A program made the position numbers and the translations under genes. 64,000 nt of DNA, taken from Flavobacterium noncentrifugens (GTDB taxonomy: Bacteria; Bacteroidota; Bacteroidia; Flavobacteriales; Flavobacteriaceae). The notes below the pieces were generated by a model. That model was not told the DNA's origin. It did no database searches and worked only from the letters and a program-made list of their open reading frames with translations. The stretch lies in contig NZ_FNEZ01000003.1 in NCBI RefSeq assembly GCF_900100375.1, positions 468,183 to 532,182 on the forward strand. Direction: 5' to 3'. Positions within the stretch are counted from its first letter, which is position 1, and each line of letters begins with the position of its first letter. Positions 52,876 to 60,146 of this stretch are shown here, piece after piece.

Positions 52876-55800
52876 TTGAAAAAGGACATCCATACAAAAC
52901 CATCGGAATTTTCGCTCAGTTATTCTGACATGGCTTCGCTGATCGATGACGGCCCGGCAATCTTCTGGACTTGCGATCGCGACGGCAGCTGCACCTGGCT
53001 CAACAAAAAATGGTTTGATTATACGGGGCAAAATGAAGCCGATGCCTTAGGTTTTGGATGGACACTTGCCATACATGAAGATGACCGGGAACCGGCTGCA
53101 AAAATTTTCATTGAGGCCAATGAAAAACAGCAGCCTTTTGACCTAATTTACAGGCTGCGTGACAAAACCGGAAATTACCAATGGTTCATCGACAAAGGAA
53201 CACCGCGTTTTTCCGATGGAAATTACATAGGTATGGCCGGTACTGTCGTGAGCATCCACAACCAGAAAACAGCCGTTGACGAAAGCCTCCATAAACTGCG
53301 GACAATCGTGGAAAGCGCACCTTTTCCGATAGGTGTTTATATTGGGAAAGACATGATCATCGAACTCGCCAACCAATCGATACTCGATGTTTTTGGCAAA
53401 GGCAGCGATGTCATCGGCAAAAGCTATAAAAAAATCCTGCCTGAGCTTACCAACCAAAAAATATTCGAGCAACTCGATCAGGTTTATGACACCGGAATTC
53501 CATTTCATGCCGAAAACCAATACCTTGACCTTATCGCAGAAGATGGTTCTGTAAAACCTTACTATTTCAATTACAGCTTTACGCCGTTATTTGATTCTGA
53601 CGGAAAAGTCTACGGCATTATGAATACCGCAGCCGTTGTCACGGATTTAAATGTCGCCAAGAAAAACATTGAAGAAAGCGAGGCGCGTTTCCGATCCCTG
53701 ATCGAAGAAGCACCTGTAGCTACTTGTCTTTTTGCTGGCCGGGATATGGTGGTTGAAGTCGCAAATGAAAAAATGCTGAGCTTTTGGGGTAAAGGAAATA
53801 CCGTTTTCGGAAAACCTTTCGCCCAAGCCGTTCCCGAACTAAAAGGGCAGTCGTTTCTCGATATTCTCGACGAAGTCTACACTTCCGGGAAAACTTATGA
53901 GTCAACTGAAGCGCCTTGTGAACTAATCGTTGACGGCATTCCCGGAATTTATTATTTTGATTTTACATACAAACCGTTGCGCAATTCCGCTGGTGAAGTA
54001 TATGCCATCATGGACATGGCCGTAGATGTCACCGACAGGGTTGTTGCCAAACAGCGCGTTGACAAATTCCAAAAGCAACTCCTCGCCTCCTTTGAAGAAG
54101 CACCTGTAGGAATTGCGATCATCAAAAAAGAGCATCTCGAATTTACAATGGCCAATCCGTTCTACGGTGAATTGGTAGGCAGAACGCCTGAACAAGTAAT
54201 TGGAAAGCCATTGCTTGAAGCTTTGCCTGAGCTTGCAGGCCAAGGGTTTGACCAAATTTTGTACGAAGTTCTCGACAGCGGAAATCCGTTCATAGCCGAT
54301 GAAGTTTCGGCAGAATTATTCAGAAACGGCAAACTCGAAACCATATATGTCGATTTGGTATACCAACCCCAATTCAATGATGACGGCACGACTTATGGCG
54401 TATTTGTCGTTGCCACAAATGTCACCCAGCAAGTCACTTCGCGAAAGAAAGTAGAAGCCAGCGAAGCCAAGTTGCGTTCGGTGATTGCCAATGCACCGGC
54501 CGGAATCGGATTGTTTGTTGGCCGCGACCTCATCGTAGAGTTGCCCAATAAAATGTTTATCGACATCGTAGGAAAAGGGCCTGATATTTCAGGAAAACCG
54601 CTGCGTGAAGTCATGCCCGAGCTTTTGACTGAAGGCCAGCCTTTCCTCAAAATCCTCGACGATGTGTTTACTACCGGGACCATGTTCCAAAGCGACGGCG
54701 CACAAGTTAAGATCGTCCAAAATGGGATCATGACCTACAATTATTACAACATTACCTATTCGCCTTTATTTGATGAAAATGGCGAAGTATATGCGATTCT
54801 GGACATAGCAATCGATGTGACTGATACCGTAAAAGCCAAACAAAAATCTGAAGAAGCCGAAGCCACCTTACGCGGTGCGGTAGAACTTGCAGGACTGTCT
54901 ACATGGAGCTTCGACATTAAGAACAATATTTTCAGCTATTCGCAAAGATTTATTGACTGGCTGGGCTTTTCAGCAGATTCCAAACACATTTTAGAAGCCT
55001 ATAATCCTGTTCCTGAAGCATACAGGCAACAAGTCATCGATGCCATTCAGGAAGCCGTAAAACCAGACGGTTCTGGAAATTATACCAATGAGCATCCGAT
55101 CATCAACTACCAAACCGCAGAACGACGCATCATTCATGCACAAGCACAGGTATTTTACGATGCCAACGGCCAGCCCGAAATTCTTCGCGGCACCGCACAG
55201 GATGTTACCAAAGAACGCATCCTGCAGCAACAGCTCGAATACGAGGTCAGGAAAAGAACAGAGGAACTGCAGGAAGCCAATGCCGGACTGGGACAAGCCA
55301 ACAACAGCCTTCAAAAGAACAATGCCGAACTCGCACAATTTGCCTACATTGCTTCCCATGACCTTCAGGAGCCGATAAGAAAGATCAACATTTTTGCTAA
55401 AATGCTCGAAGACAGTCTTGGCGAAACCAACATTCAGACCAAAAACTACCTTAACAAAATCAATGTCTCTGCCGTCAGGATGATGAATTTGATACGCGAC
55501 ATCCTCGCCTATTCACAACTTGGCAAAGAAAATGATGCTTTTACGGCGGTCGACCTGAATGAAATTGCACATGGCGCGCTGACTGATTTTGACCTGATCA
55601 TCGAACAAAAAAATGCCAACGTCCATTTCAATGAATTACCCGTAATTGAAGCGATTCCGCTACAGATGTCGCAGCTCTTCGGAAACCTGATTTCGAATTC
55701 CTTAAAATACAGCCGTGACGATGTTGCGCCCGATATCAGCATCACCGCATCGGCCTTATCTGAAAACGAAGCGGTAGAACACGGCATTTACGAAGCCGGA

Positions 55801-56043
55801 CTGTACTATAAAATCGAGTTCAAAGACAACGGCATCGGATTCCGTCAGGAACATGCCGAACAGATTTTCAACATTTTCCAAAGGCTGCATGGCAAAACAG
55901 AATATGTGGGCACCGGCATCGGGCTAGCGATCTGCAAAAAGATCATGCAAAACCACCACGGTAACATTTATGCCATTGCTGAAAAAGGAAAGGGCGCGGC
56001 TTTTGTCGTGTTGCTTCCGGTAAAACAATCGCATAAATTATAG
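52876..56043 (+). CDS. Six-PAS-domain sensor histidine kinase
   Basis: The 1055-residue protein likely starts at TTG 52876, 2 bp after the response-regulator stop; the next ATG is at 52930. PAS 1 spans about residues 15-130. PAS 2 to 5 (about 140-265, 270-395, 402-525, 532-655) are closely related repeats with GKDMIIELANQSIL, GRDMVVEVANEKML and GRDLIVELPNKMFI. PAS 6 spans about 665-785. A coiled coil then leads to HisKA (FAYIASHDLQEPIRKINIF) and HATPase_c (FKDNGIGFRQEHAEQIFNIF, GTGIGLAICKKIM). No transmembrane segment is seen. It pairs with the adjacent receiver; the ligands are unknown. Confidence 0.93.
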   Translation: MKKDIHTKPSEFSLSYSDMASLIDDGPAIFWTCDRDGSCTWLNKKWFDYTGQNEADALGFGWTLAIHEDDREPAAKIFIEANEKQQPFDLIYRLRDKTGNYQWFIDKGTPRFSDGNYIGMAGTVVSIHNQKTAVDESLHKLRTIVESAPFPIGVYIGKDMIIELANQSILDVFGKGSDVIGKSYKKILPELTNQKIFEQLDQVYDTGIPFHAENQYLDLIAEDGSVKPYYFNYSFTPLFDSDGKVYGIMNTAAVVTDLNVAKKNIEESEARFRSLIEEAPVATCLFAGRDMVVEVANEKMLSFWGKGNTVFGKPFAQAVPELKGQSFLDILDEVYTSGKTYESTEAPCELIVDGIPGIYYFDFTYKPLRNSAGEVYAIMDMAVDVTDRVVAKQRVDKFQKQLLASFEEAPVGIAIIKKEHLEFTMANPFYGELVGRTPEQVIGKPLLEALPELAGQGFDQILYEVLDSGNPFIADEVSAELFRNGKLETIYVDLVYQPQFNDDGTTYGVFVVATNVTQQVTSRKKVEASEAKLRSVIANAPAGIGLFVGRDLIVELPNKMFIDIVGKGPDISGKPLREVMPELLTEGQPFLKILDDVFTTGTMFQSDGAQVKIVQNGIMTYNYYNITYSPLFDENGEVYAILDIAIDVTDTVKAKQKSEEAEATLRGAVELAGLSTWSFDIKNNIFSYSQRFIDWLGFSADSKHILEAYNPVPEAYRQQVIDAIQEAVKPDGSGNYTNEHPIINYQTAERRIIHAQAQVFYDANGQPEILRGTAQDVTKERILQQQLEYEVRKRTEELQEANAGLGQANNSLQKNNAELAQFAYIASHDLQEPIRKINIFAKMLEDSLGETNIQTKNYLNKINVSAVRMMNLIRDILAYSQLGKENDAFTAVDLNEIAHGALTDFDLIIEQKNANVHFNELPVIEAIPLQMSQLFGNLISNSLKYSRDDVAPDISITASALSENEAVEHGIYEAGLYYKIEFKDNGIGFRQEHAEQIFNIFQRLHGKTEYVGTGIGLAICKKIMQNHHGNIYAIAEKGKGAAFVVLLPVKQSHKL

Positions 56044-56104
56044 CAACAGCAGGCAAAAAAGATATCATCCCTTTTAATTTTTAAAGCCAAATACTTTTTA
56101 TTTG

Positions 56105-56205
56105 GGCATCGCCTGCGGCACGGGCTGTCCGCTTTATCTTTATACGGTTCCGCTGTGCTGCACCATATAAAGGATGCCGCTGCCATCCCTGATGCAGCCA
56201 CTCCG
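56105..56205 (+). repeat. Dispersed palindromic intergenic repeat, diverged copy 3
   Basis: GGCATCGCCTGCGGCACGGG leads into GGCTGTCCGCT, a central TTTATA..TATAAA inverted pair, then AAGGATGCCGCTGCCATCCC. The outer parts align with GGCTATTCGCT and AAAGGATTTCCGCTGCTATC of copy 2 (28201-28283) in the same order and spacing. It is GC-richer than its surroundings. Confidence 0.6.
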
Positions 56206-56513
56206 TAACCAACACCAATCATCAAGCAAAACCGCTTCAGAAAAGTTTTCTTACAGTTTGATCATTTGTTCATTTAAGGTAATTTCTCCCGAAAATAGCC
56301 CTTTTCATTAAAGCTATTTTTTTAATCGGACAACAGGAAACCGTGCGTATAAAGGAATCCGGATTGCATTGGCCTAAACTCTTCCCCGCACTTTTTCCTG
56401 GGCTTAAACATTCTTATTACTATTCTTACATCCGACTATCCCTAATTATTTGGCACTTTACTTAAGATTTGACTTTTTTTTACAATTTCTTTTTTTTGAG
56501 AGAATCATTTTAT

Positions 56514-56521
56514 TAACTTTG
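56514..56521 (+). promoter_or_regulatory. -7 element TAACTTTG upstream of the HNH-like gene
   Basis: Exact TAnnTTTG, 39 bp before the ATG at 56561. The leader is CA-rich (GAACACCAAGG, CCACACTCC). Confidence 0.6.
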
Positions 56522-56560
56522 GAACACCAAGGAAAATACCACACTCCTAAAACAAGACAT

Positions 56561-57130
56561 ATGCTGCGATTTAAAACCTCTGAAACTTTCAGGGAAATCG
56601 TCATTGATGCACCTTTAAAGATGCGTTATGCGGTTTCCAATTATGGAAGGCTAATCAGCTATACCCAGACTTTTGAAGATGGCCGTGAGCTATCTGGCGG
56701 ACGGGCAGATGGTTACCGGACATTACACTACAAAATCCGCGACGGCGAGAGCGAGAAAAAGAAAAACAAGTACATTTTTTTATATCGGGCGGTTGCCGAA
56801 TTCTTCATCCCGAAGACTTCTGACGAGCAGGTATATGTACTGCACCTCGACCGCAAGCGCGACAACGACCATATTTCTAACCTGCGATGGGCAACCCGCG
56901 CCGAAATGCTTGAACACAGCCGAACAAGCCCTTATGTCATTGCTGCGAAAACCCGCAAGGTATTGGGCAACGGCAAACTCACTTCTACACAGGTGATCAG
57001 GCTTAAAAAAAGGCTGCAGGACCCAAAGCGAAAAACGAGGCTCAGGATACTCGCAAAAGAATTTGGCATCAGCGAAATGCAATTGAGAAGAATCAAAACA
57101 GGCGAAAACTGGGGCCATATTGTTGTGTAA
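56561..57130 (+). CDS. NUMOD4/HNH-type nuclease-like protein
   Basis: The 189-residue protein has an N-terminal NUMOD4-like segment (FREIVIDAPLKMRYAVSNYG, RLISYTQTF, YRTLHYKI). An HNH-like stretch follows (YLYRAVAEFFIP-type, VYVLHLDRKRDNDHISNLRW), in which HLD stands for the usual DHID and the Asn of NLRW is kept. A C-terminal helix-turn-helix comes last (KLTSTQVIRLKKRLQDPKRK, ILAKEFGISEMQLRRIKTGE). This is the layout of homing-endonuclease relatives, but no intron or intein surrounds it, and such stand-alone genes are common in Flavobacteriia. It may be a domesticated DNA-binding protein. Confidence 0.82.
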   Translation: MLRFKTSETFREIVIDAPLKMRYAVSNYGRLISYTQTFEDGRELSGGRADGYRTLHYKIRDGESEKKKNKYIFLYRAVAEFFIPKTSDEQVYVLHLDRKRDNDHISNLRWATRAEMLEHSRTSPYVIAAKTRKVLGNGKLTSTQVIRLKKRLQDPKRKTRLRILAKEFGISEMQLRRIKTGENWGHIVV

Positions 57131-57191
57131 GCATTCTTTTATACGCTAAATATTTAGTATCTTAGTCAGATCAAGCTTAATATTTTGACCT

Positions 57192-57599
57192 ATGGCTATT
57201 ACTTTACAAATCCTCTGGCTCTTTATATTGGCATTGCCAATTGCGTGTGTGGCATGGACTGTTACGCATGAAGAAGTATTTCGGGAGCCAAGGGAATATT
57301 GCGCCAGGCGTTGCAAGGACGGAAAAACGCTTCCCGAAAGAAAGTTTTTTTACCTGTTTACATGCGAGTATTGTTTCAGTCATTATGTAACGGTGGCTTT
57401 TTTATTCCTAACCGATTTTCATTTGCTATTAAACGATTGGCGCGGTTATGTCATTGCAGGATTTGCATTGGTATGGATTGCCAACACTTATATGAGTCTG
57501 ATGGCTTTCATCCGCCAGGACATCAAAAAGGAAAAAACCGAAATTGCATTGCTCGAAAAAGAAGCCGAAACCGTACAGAAAGATCTCGAAAAGTATTAA
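57192..57599 (+). CDS. Membrane protein with a Cys-rich segment
   Basis: The 135-residue protein has an N-terminal transmembrane helix (LQILWLFILALPIACVAWTV), a cytoplasmic or periplasmic loop with CARRC and CEYCFSHYVT, and two more helices (HYVTVAFLFLTDFHLLL, GYVIAGFALVWIANTYM). A charged coiled-coil tail ends it (KKEKTEIALLEKEAETVQKD). The CxxC plus CxxCxxH set suggests metal binding. It resembles the DUF1360-type small membrane proteins only loosely. Its stop overlaps that of the convergent SDR gene (TTAA). Confidence 0.65.
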   Translation: MAITLQILWLFILALPIACVAWTVTHEEVFREPREYCARRCKDGKTLPERKFFYLFTCEYCFSHYVTVAFLFLTDFHLLLNDWRGYVIAGFALVWIANTYMSLMAFIRQDIKKEKTEIALLEKEAETVQKDLEKY

Positions 57600-58264
57600 C
57601 TTTTTGCAAGCGCAATAATGTCTTGGCCTTCAAGAATATTTTTTGGATCACCCACTGTCACCGATTTGATCATCGCCTGGCCCAATTCTTCAAGCGTACA
57701 AAATCCCGATGGATACAAGGCGCGCCCAATCGGGAAAAACCAGTTGATGTATTTGTAAAACGAATGCGTATGTTTCAATCCTTTGGTAGGCTTGATAAAT
57801 CCGGGACGGAAAGCGTATACTTTTTTAAACGGCAATTTCATCAGGTCATTTTCTGTTTTGCCTTTGACACGCGCCCAATGCTGGGAACTTTTTTCCGAAC
57901 TGTCTGTTCCTGCCCCTGAAATATAATCAAATGTCATCTCCGGATTTTGTTTACAAAGTGTTTTAGCGGCATGCATCGTCAGTTCATAAGTGAATGTATC
58001 ATAATCTTCTTTGCTCACGCCAATAGATGAAATCCCGAGGCAAAAGAAACAGGCATTATAACCTGCAAGCTGGCTTTCAATTGGCGACAGGTCAAAAAAA
58101 TCTGCGTGGATGATTTCTTTTAGTTTGGGATGTGACACGCCGCCAGGCTTTCTGTTGATTACCAAAACTGCTGCTACAGCATCACTCCGCAGGCATTCAT
58201 GCATCACACCTTCTCCTACCATTCCTGTGCTTCCTGTGACGATTACTTTTATTTTATCAGACAT
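57596..58264 (-). CDS. NAD(P)-binding SDR/epimerase-like protein
   Basis: The 222-residue Rossmann protein has the nucleotide-binding start KVIVTGSTGMVGEGVMHECL, then CFFCLGISSIGVSKEDY and FDYISGAGTDSSEKS. KGKTENDLMKL and RPGFIKPTKGLKHT complete the pattern of atypical short-chain dehydrogenases/NmrA-like oxidoreductases. The YxxxK site is replaced (WARVKGKTEN), as in the extended atypical group. The substrate is unknown. Confidence 0.9.
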   Translation of the reverse strand: MSDKIKVIVTGSTGMVGEGVMHECLRSDAVAAVLVINRKPGGVSHPKLKEIIHADFFDLSPIESQLAGYNACFFCLGISSIGVSKEDYDTFTYELTMHAAKTLCKQNPEMTFDYISGAGTDSSEKSSQHWARVKGKTENDLMKLPFKKVYAFRPGFIKPTKGLKHTHSFYKYINWFFPIGRALYPSGFCTLEELGQAMIKSVTVGDPKNILEGQDIIALAKS

Positions 58265-58420
58265 TTGATGTTGGATTTATGTCTTCAAATTACAAAAAAT
58301 AATTGGAAGCTACTGTGTCCTATTAACAAATATTACGACAACTTTAATAGCATTTTGGCAACACTTCGAACATCAGATCGCTAACTTTAGGGTAAACAAC
58401 AACTATCAAAATTTAAAGTC

Positions 58421-58969
58421 ATGAGCAAGAGAATCGCCATTTTGGCCACCAACGGATTTGAGGAAAGCGAATTGAAATCGCCAAAAGAATATTTAGAACA
58501 ACAAGGCTGGACGGCAGACATTGTAAGCCCCGAACAAGGAACCATCCGTTCATGGGCAGAAAAAGACTGGGGTCCGGATTATACCGTAAATACTACACTT
58601 GACCAGGCAAACCCTTCCGATTATGATGCTCTGGTCTTGCCGGGCGGCGTCATAAATCCTGACAAATTGCGTACAGATGAACGTGCATTGGAATTTGTAA
58701 AAGCTTTTTTTACTGATGGAAAACCAGTTGCCGCGATTTGCCACGGGCCACAAACGCTAATTAGTGCGGGCGTGGTTGATGGTCGCGCGATGACTTCCTA
58801 TCCATCAATCAAACAAGACCTTATCAATGCCGGAGCACAATGGCTCGACCGGGAAGTCGTAACAGACAACGGTTTGGTCACAAGCCGCTCGCCGAAAGAT
58901 TTGCCAGCATTTAATAAAAAAATGGTCGAAGAAATCAACGAGGGAAAACACCAGCCGGAAGTACAATAA
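58421..58969 (+). CDS. DJ-1/PfpI family (type 1 glutamine amidotransferase-like) protein
   Basis: The 182-residue protein (MSKRIAILATNGFEESELKS) has the nucleophile elbow AAICHGPQTLIS with Cys and His, Glu in GFEESEL, and the family segments DYDALVLPGGVINPDKLRTD and VVTDNGLVTSRSPKDLPAFN. It belongs to the PfpI/YhbO group of stress-related deglycase/chaperone-like proteins. A TAACTTTA element is at 58382-58389. A bidirectional terminator follows. Confidence 0.93.
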   Translation: MSKRIAILATNGFEESELKSPKEYLEQQGWTADIVSPEQGTIRSWAEKDWGPDYTVNTTLDQANPSDYDALVLPGGVINPDKLRTDERALEFVKAFFTDGKPVAAICHGPQTLISAGVVDGRAMTSYPSIKQDLINAGAQWLDREVVTDNGLVTSRSPKDLPAFNKKMVEEINEGKHQPEVQ

Positions 58970-58985
58970 TAAAAATTTAATTCAT

Positions 58986-59018
58986 AAAAAAAGCGGAACC
59001 ATACTGGCTCCGCTTTTG
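58986..59018. terminator. Bidirectional terminator between pfpI-like and azoR-like genes
   Basis: AAAAAGCGGA and TCCGCTTTT pair around an 11-nt loop with A/T tracts outside, between two convergent genes. Confidence 0.88.
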
Positions 59019-59036
59019 TATTTTATGGAAAAAAGC

Positions 59037-59636
59037 TTATACAGTAATGCTATCAATGCCTTTTTCAAGTGCATTTTCAGCCAAATCAGGAATTGCCGTG
59101 CCTTCGACGCGATAGGTTTCTACATCGGTAATCCCAAGAAATCCAAGTACGCTTTTGAGGTATGGGCTGGCAAAATCGTAGGCCTGCATTGGACCTTCTG
59201 AAAATACTGCGCCCGAAGCCAAAGCGACATACACTTTCTTATTTTTGAGCAAACCTTCTGCGCCACTAGCCGAATAATTAAACGTTTTTCCAGCCCTTGC
59301 GATGTGGTCAACCCATGCTTTTAGTGCAGATGGAATTCCGAAATTATAAACCGGGACACCCACTACAATGACATCGGCCCATTTTAAATCGGCGATAGCT
59401 TCCTCAGAAGCGCGAGCCGTTTCTTTATTATCAGATGTTTGCTGGTCTTCAGGGGTAAAAAATGAAGCAAGATGTGATGCCGAAAGGTGCGGCAGAATGC
59501 TGTCGTTCAAATTGGTTGTCCTGACTATACTTCCAGGATTTGCCGTTTCGATTTTTTCAATGATCGCATTGCCGAGTTTGATGCTAAATGAAGCGTCGCC
59601 ACGCGGACTTGAAATAATGTGCAATATGTTTTTCAT
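59037..59636 (-). CDS. FMN-dependent NADH-azoreductase (AzoR family)
   Basis: The 199-residue flavodoxin-like protein (MKNILHIISSPRGDASFSIK) has the FMN phosphate loop SSPRGDASFS, ADVIVVGVPVYNFGIPSALK, AWVDHIARAGKTFNYSASGA and the C-terminal FMN-binding segment. It reduces azo bonds and quinones with NADH. The ATG at 59636 is used; a GTG precedes it in frame. It is divergent from an HxlR regulator, the usual arrangement of redox-controlled quinone reductases, and shares overlapping promoters with it. Confidence 0.92.
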   Translation of the reverse strand: MKNILHIISSPRGDASFSIKLGNAIIEKIETANPGSIVRTTNLNDSILPHLSASHLASFFTPEDQQTSDNKETARASEEAIADLKWADVIVVGVPVYNFGIPSALKAWVDHIARAGKTFNYSASGAEGLLKNKKVYVALASGAVFSEGPMQAYDFASPYLKSVLGFLGITDVETYRVEGTAIPDLAENALEKGIDSITV

Positions 59637-59646
59637 CACTTTTAAT

Positions 59647-59678
59647 TTTGAATTGAAATGTAAAATTAGCTACATTTG
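59647..59678 (+). promoter_or_regulatory. hxlR promoter, TTTG-N20-TACATTTG
   Basis: TTTG (59647-59650) is 20 bp from TACATTTG (59671-59678), a full consensus match. The start is predicted near 59684, giving a leader of about 60 nt that contains the direct repeats at 59689-59718. Confidence 0.75.
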
Positions 59679-59687
59679 CTAATCAAA
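59655..59687 (-). promoter_or_regulatory. azoR promoter, TTTG-N21-TACATTTC
   Basis: On the minus strand TTTG (59684-59687) is 21 bp from TACATTTC (59655-59662), giving a start near 59649 and a leader of about 13 nt. It overlaps the divergent hxlR promoter over most of its length. Confidence 0.7.
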
Positions 59688-59688
59688 A

Positions 59689-59718
59689 GTTAGTAGTTTA
59701 CAAAAGGTTAGTAGTTAC
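59689..59718. promoter_or_regulatory. Direct repeats GTTAGTAGTT, candidate HxlR operator
   Basis: GTTAGTAGTTTAC (from 59689) and GTTAGTAGTTACC (from 59707) are nearly identical, 18 bp apart (about two helical turns short of two full turns). They lie over the predicted hxlR transcription start and next to the azoR -33 element. Confidence 0.55.
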
Positions 59719-59743
59719 CTATAAGTAAGCCAATAAATTAATT

Positions 59744-60091
59744 ATGGAAGAAAAATGCACGAATGTCTGTCAAAATCATCTTACAGCAGTAGGCGATGCG
59801 CTTTATGTGATTGGCGGAAAATGGAAACTCAGAATTATCATCGCCCTGAAAGATGGCCACAACCGTTTCAATGATCTGCAACGCACGATCACGGGCATTT
59901 CTGCAAAAGTGCTTTCTACCGAGCTGAAGGATCTTGAAATGAACGGTTTCGTAAAGCGCACTGTACATACCGGAACGCCGGTTATCGTAGAATATGAACT
60001 CACCGGATATAGCGATACGCTACACGAAGTGTTGAGCGCACTAGGCAATTGGGGTACGATGCACCGTGAAAAGATCAGGGCAGAAAGGTAA
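59744..60091 (+). CDS. HxlR family transcriptional regulator
   Basis: The 115-residue winged helix protein has the HxlR pattern CPVxxAxDxIGGKWKxxI (here AVGDALYVIGGKWKLRIIIA), RFNDLQRTITGISAKVLSTE and a wing (HTGTPVIVEYELTGY). Cys5 and Cys9 near the N-terminus fit redox or electrophile sensing as in YodB/CatR-like proteins. It is divergent from the azoreductase gene and likely represses both, binding the GTTAGTAGTT repeats. Confidence 0.93.
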   Translation: MEEKCTNVCQNHLTAVGDALYVIGGKWKLRIIIALKDGHNRFNDLQRTITGISAKVLSTELKDLEMNGFVKRTVHTGTPVIVEYELTGYSDTLHEVLSALGNWGTMHREKIRAER

Positions 60092-60112
60092 TTTGTCCTT
60101 CATTTAAAACAT

Positions 60113-60146
60113 AAAAAAACCGGAGCCGTTACAGCCCCGGTTTTTT
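60113..60146. terminator. Bidirectional terminator between hxlR and the sorbosone-dehydrogenase-like gene
   Basis: AAAAAACCGG and CCGGTTTTTT form a 10-bp stem with a 13-nt loop. It overlaps the stop of the convergent gene by 2 bp. Confidence 0.9.

Larger units (their letters stand above)
56044..56560. other. Intergenic region with a dispersed repeat
   Basis: This 517-bp spacer between the histidine kinase and the HNH-like gene contains the repeat at 56105-56205 and the -7 element at 56514-56521. Poly-T stretches lie around 56466-56498. No terminator for the kinase gene stands out and no coding frame was found. Confidence 0.5.

Noticed and set aside
57299..57919. Plus-strand frame of 206 codons
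   Set aside because: It crosses the membrane protein gene in another frame and the antisense strand of the SDR gene; composition is not coding-like.
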